This document shows, piece by piece, positions 5,878 through 5,928 of a stretch of 5,928 nucleotides of DNA (the first letter of the stretch is position 1; the number at the start of each line of letters is the position of its first letter). The stretch is from Thermoplasmatota archaeon (GTDB taxonomy: Archaea; Thermoplasmatota; E2; JACPAO01; JAHFTW01): contig JANQNI010000332.1 of the NCBI GenBank assembly GCA_028289805.1, positions 1 to 5,928 on the forward strand, read 5' to 3'. Under the pieces are notes generated by a model. The model was not told the DNA's origin and searched no databases. It saw only the letters and a program-made list of their open reading frames with translations. The position numbers and the translations under genes were made by a program.

Positions 5878-5928
5878 AGGCCAAGGAGTGGCTCCTGCCC
5901 CTCGCCCTCGGCGCCGTCGCGGCCCTCC
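5874..5928 (+). CDS. Start of a membrane or exported protein (cut by window edge)
   Basis: Eighteen codons are visible from an ATG that overlaps the stop of the acyltransferase gene (ATGA), an arrangement typical of translational coupling in one operon. The peptide begins MKAKEWLLPLALGAVAAL: two lysines, then an unbroken hydrophobic stretch, as in a signal peptide or an N-terminal membrane helix. The frame is open to the right edge. The product cannot be identified from this much. Being coupled to a membrane acyltransferase-like protein, it may act in the same envelope-related process. Confidence 0.65.
   Translation, partial: MKAKEWLLPLALGAVAAL

Overview
The window is very GC-rich (about 70 percent by eye) and looks archaeal. 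The leucyl-tRNA synthetase is of the archaeal/eukaryotic type. No start codon is preceded by a convincing Shine-Dalgarno sequence. Instead, each of the five promoter-proximal starts has a short AT-rich box ending 21-24 nt upstream, the arrangement expected of an archaeal TATA box on a leaderless transcript. A GC-rich member of the Euryarchaeota sensu lato (for instance a Thermoplasmatota lineage or a haloarchaeon) is plausible, but I cannot place it further.

Layout from left to right. (1) Positions 1-2846, minus strand: leuS, whose 3' end lies beyond the left edge; 948 residues are visible. (2) Positions 2847-2938: a compact divergent promoter region. (3) Positions 2939-3865, plus strand: a protein with an N-terminal restriction-endonuclease-like (Mrr-type) fold, a long Pro/Ala-rich acidic linker and a C-terminal membrane helix. 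(4) Positions 3779-4066, minus strand: a 95-residue acidic protein of unknown function, whose 3' end overlaps the previous gene tail to tail by 87 nt. (5) Positions 4110-4895, minus strand: a receiver domain behind three or four membrane helices, with no kinase domain. (6) Positions 4896-5070: a second divergent promoter region with an 8-bp inverted repeat. (7) Positions 5071-5877, plus strand: a membrane-anchored left-handed beta-helix (hexapeptide repeat) acyltransferase-like protein. (8) From 5874 to the right edge: the first 18 codons of a gene that overlaps the acyltransferase by ATGA and begins like a signal peptide or membrane anchor.

Apart from leuS, every recognisable product is membrane-associated or probably so. 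Only the acyltransferase and its downstream partner show operon-style coupling. The other genes each appear to have their own promoter, so a shared pathway cannot be claimed. No RNA gene, mobile element or CRISPR array was seen. The most unusual items are the endonuclease-fold protein with a degenerate active site tethered to the membrane, and the membrane-bound orphan receiver.
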